Below, in pieces: positions 61,692 to 64,000 of a stretch of DNA of 64,000 nt (the stretch's first letter is position 1; every line of letters starts with the position of its first letter). The position numbers were made by a program, and so were the translations under genes. The notes under the pieces are model-generated. The model saw only the letters and a program-made list of their open reading frames with translations, made no database searches and had not been told where the DNA came from. This DNA comes from Paralvinella palmiformis. Lineage: Eukaryota; Annelida; Polychaeta; Terebellida; Alvinellidae. The stretch lies in the NCBI GenBank assembly GCA_025642065.1, contig JAODUP010000157.1, positions 138,501 to 202,500 on the forward strand. Direction: 5' to 3'.

Positions 61692-62430
61692 GCGATATAC
61701 AACACACAATGTTTGCATCTGAGAGTTAGGATGCAAGGTCATTGAAGGATGCTGGAATTCAGAGGATGCCATGGACCGTGACTCAGTGTACATGAAGTCC
61801 TTACGCGGGTCTCACTGAGTTAGAAGTAAACGCCTAAAAATACTAACATTGTAAGAAACAGTTCAACTTCACCTGGCCTCAAATATACATTGTTAATCAA
61901 CGGAAGTCTTGCCCAAACGGGAAGAGTTCGTTATTTAAAAACGGAAGTGAAGAGTGTTCGCAATCCTGAGGAGTCCCAACCAAGCCCCGTCCCAGATACA
62001 CTTGTATGTGCACGCAGCCACACACCCCACACACACCACACGGGCACGCGCGTTCACGGGCACATGCTCGGTGATCACTGCATCTAACAGTGACATGAGA
62101 GATTGTCGGCAAAACAAAGTGGAACTCACCGGGTTTGGCCATTAGAGGGGTTACACAAATAATTTTATGATCCTGTGTGTTGATCTCAAGAACAGCCCAC
62201 GATGGTAGGCGCTGGCCGTCTATTCCGGACACCTGATCTCATCACCATTGTCCACCAATTAGCTACAGATGTTGACAGCTCCATCAAACATTTACAACGA
62301 ACTCGGCCTCGTCCGGCGTTGACTTTATCATCTTCATACGGAACACCGAATTGTCACCCCCCTCGACCGAACGAAACATCCAGGCTTTGTCTGATATTTA
62401 ATAAGTAGGGGCTCTCACTGATAAAGAGTA
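61688..62430. other. unassigned intergenic sequence
   Basis: A short CA-rich patch near 62015. Frames here lack recognisable families. Confidence 0.5.
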
Positions 62431-62609
62431 GGGCACCTCCATTGCCTAACTGGTAGAGCGGCTAGCCACACATCTATAGCGCATGGGTTCAAACCCCTGC
62501 CGGGCTATGTGAGAAGGTTGTTTCATCTTTCACTTCGCTTCATTACCTTTGGAGGTCACTCGTCCCATTTAGCCTACCTGGTGCACAAACGTGGCCGTAA
62601 AACAACAAC
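62431..62609 (+). mobile_element. SINE family A, full length (subfamily A2)
   Basis: GGGCACCTCCATTGCC, AGAGCGGCTAGCCACACATC, GGGTTCAAACCCCTGCC, TTTCACTTCGCTTC and tail GGCCGTAAAACAACAACATT. Confidence 0.92.
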
Positions 62610-63707
62610 ATTTAGATTTTTTATACTGATAAAGTAGTCGACCAGAATATTGAAGGTTCTCGGTTCGAGACAACAGTTTGGACAGGGACATTGCAAGCGA
62701 TCTCTGGCTAGTAGGCTGGCTGATAGTGTTGGATTTGTTTGGATCATTGTGGATTACGGAACGGAAGATTAGCAACCACGGGCAGTATATCCTCCTCCGA
62801 GCAATCAGCGGGACGGATGAGGCGAAATAGAAAAGAATAATGGCCTTAAGTCTCACTGAAATATGCCACCTCATTAGGGAACGCCTTTAGGTTCAAAATG
62901 GAAAACTAAAGAGATTAGATCAAAATAAATCGGCGCAGACCGCACAAATATCAACATAACCTAGTAGCCGTAGGGTAGTCCAACAGCTCAGTGGCTATGA
63001 GACTTTGTTGTAAATATCTAAGTCAGGGTTCGAATCCGAATTATGCCATTTGTTTGCCGGATGTTTCTCTAAGGTGTCACCCTCGCCGACAAGTTCCAGG
63101 TATGATCCGTGATGAGACCAAGCAAAGAACTGATTGACTGACTGACTGATTAACTGACTGACTGACTGACTCACTCACTCACTCACCCGCTGATTAATAT
63201 CCGTAATCACGTGGCACCAAGCACGAATATCTCTCAGTTGGAGATAACTCACCTATTCCTAGGGTTTATTAAAAGAAGAAAACCTTGTTTGTTTGTAGAT
63301 ACCGTTTATACTCGTTGTCCTTGAATCGAATGGCGAGCTCATATACAATGCATTGATTCCCCAATAACTATCAGATCTGGACGGCTGAAGGATGCTGGGG
63401 GGAGTGGAGGAGAGGGGGGTGATTTATTGCTTAATGTGCGGTTTCATATGAGGCGGTAATCACGCACCTCATCCGTTCAAAAGGTGAGGCAACAGCATCC
63501 CGATTACGATTCCGATGTCGACGTTACGGGAAAGTTGATTCACCAGAAAACGTGGATTTCGTTCGGGAATGGGCTCTGGGTAAACGTACTACAAAATCAG
63601 TATTAATCATCGACAACTGAACAACAATGATCGCTTACAATTAACAAATGTTCTATGCAAGCACATAAAACAAAGTTTTGTATGCCACACAACAAGGTGG
63701 CATAAGA
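62610..63707. other. intergenic with a tRNA-like segment
   Basis: 62975-63050 has AACAGCTCAGTGGCTATGAG and B box GGGTTCGAATCC, followed by CTGA/CTCA repeats at 63130-63184. It is probably another SINE head. No gene recognised. Confidence 0.4.
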
Positions 63708-63902
63708 TAATGATGATGATGATTGATGTTTTGTGACCACTTTTGTGCACATGGTAGGCTAGATAAGCCGAGCCGCCTCCAAAGGTAATGTAGCGAAGTC
63801 AAAGATGAAACACCCTTCAGATATGCCTACGCCGAGGTTCGGACTCGGGTGATAGTGATCTGTGATCCAACGCGCTAACAGTTAGACCACGGAGACGCCC
63901 CA
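63708..63902 (-). mobile_element. SINE family A, full length (subfamily A1), minus strand
   Basis: On the minus strand: GGGGCGTCTCCGTGGTCTAA, TAGCGCGTTGGATCACAG, GAGTCCGAACCTCGGCG, GGCATATCTGAAGGGTG, GGTCACAAAACATCAATC and (ATC)n. Confidence 0.92.
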
Positions 63903-64000
63903 GAAAGTGGCATAAAGTAGCAACGAAATATACACAAATATTGCTATAGCATCACTGATATTTATGCTTCATCCACGGCGCGTTATATAGATTGATATTT

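Overview
This is animal nuclear DNA. The genes are split by GT-AG introns, and the rest is full of di-, tri- and tetranucleotide microsatellites, tRNA-headed SINEs, and decayed LINEs and DNA transposons. No bacterial operons, CRISPR arrays, rRNA or intact tRNA genes were seen. Gene content and repeat style fit an invertebrate, plausibly a lophotrochozoan such as a mollusc. The species cannot be fixed from sequence alone.

Two genes are recognised. (1) Positions 510-11226, plus strand: UTP14, a nucleolar small-subunit processome factor. Eleven coding exons lie in the window; the 5' end is off the left edge, and a stop codon and AATAAA signal close it. Its introns hold SINE pieces, a pogo-like transposon remnant and a hAT element. 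An RTE-type LINE tail lies just downstream. (2) Positions 25645-32164, minus strand: a Popeye domain-containing (POPDC) gene. It has three coding exons for three membrane segments and the cAMP-binding Popeye domain, with a 5 kb first intron. Both genes join in frame except at one UTP14 junction (exon 9 to 10), where a small exon or an assembly error must be hiding.

From about 13 kb onward the DNA changes character: CpG becomes common, whereas the UTP14 locus is CpG-poor. This is consistent with a methylated housekeeping gene body beside unmethylated intergenic DNA. Most of 33-64 kb is gene-free as far as I can see.

That gene-poor part holds at least 21 copies (window total) of one roughly 185-bp tRNA-derived SINE family in two subfamilies with different heads and tails, and three copies of a second, longer tRNA-derived SINE. 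It also holds an 11-copy satellite with an exact 98-bp period (44261-45338), minisatellites of 14, 17 and 74 bp, and very long (TA)n, (CTCA)n and compound arrays. A few unique GC-rich patches carry regulatory-looking motifs: paired CREs, an NRF1 palindrome, a SOX-POU composite and CTCF-like cores. They could be promoters or enhancers but are not proven.

No new biochemical system is evident. The most notable items are the two-subfamily SINE, the exactly periodic satellite, the hAT element with a duplicated left end, the divergent cAMP cassette of the POPDC protein, and the CpG boundary.
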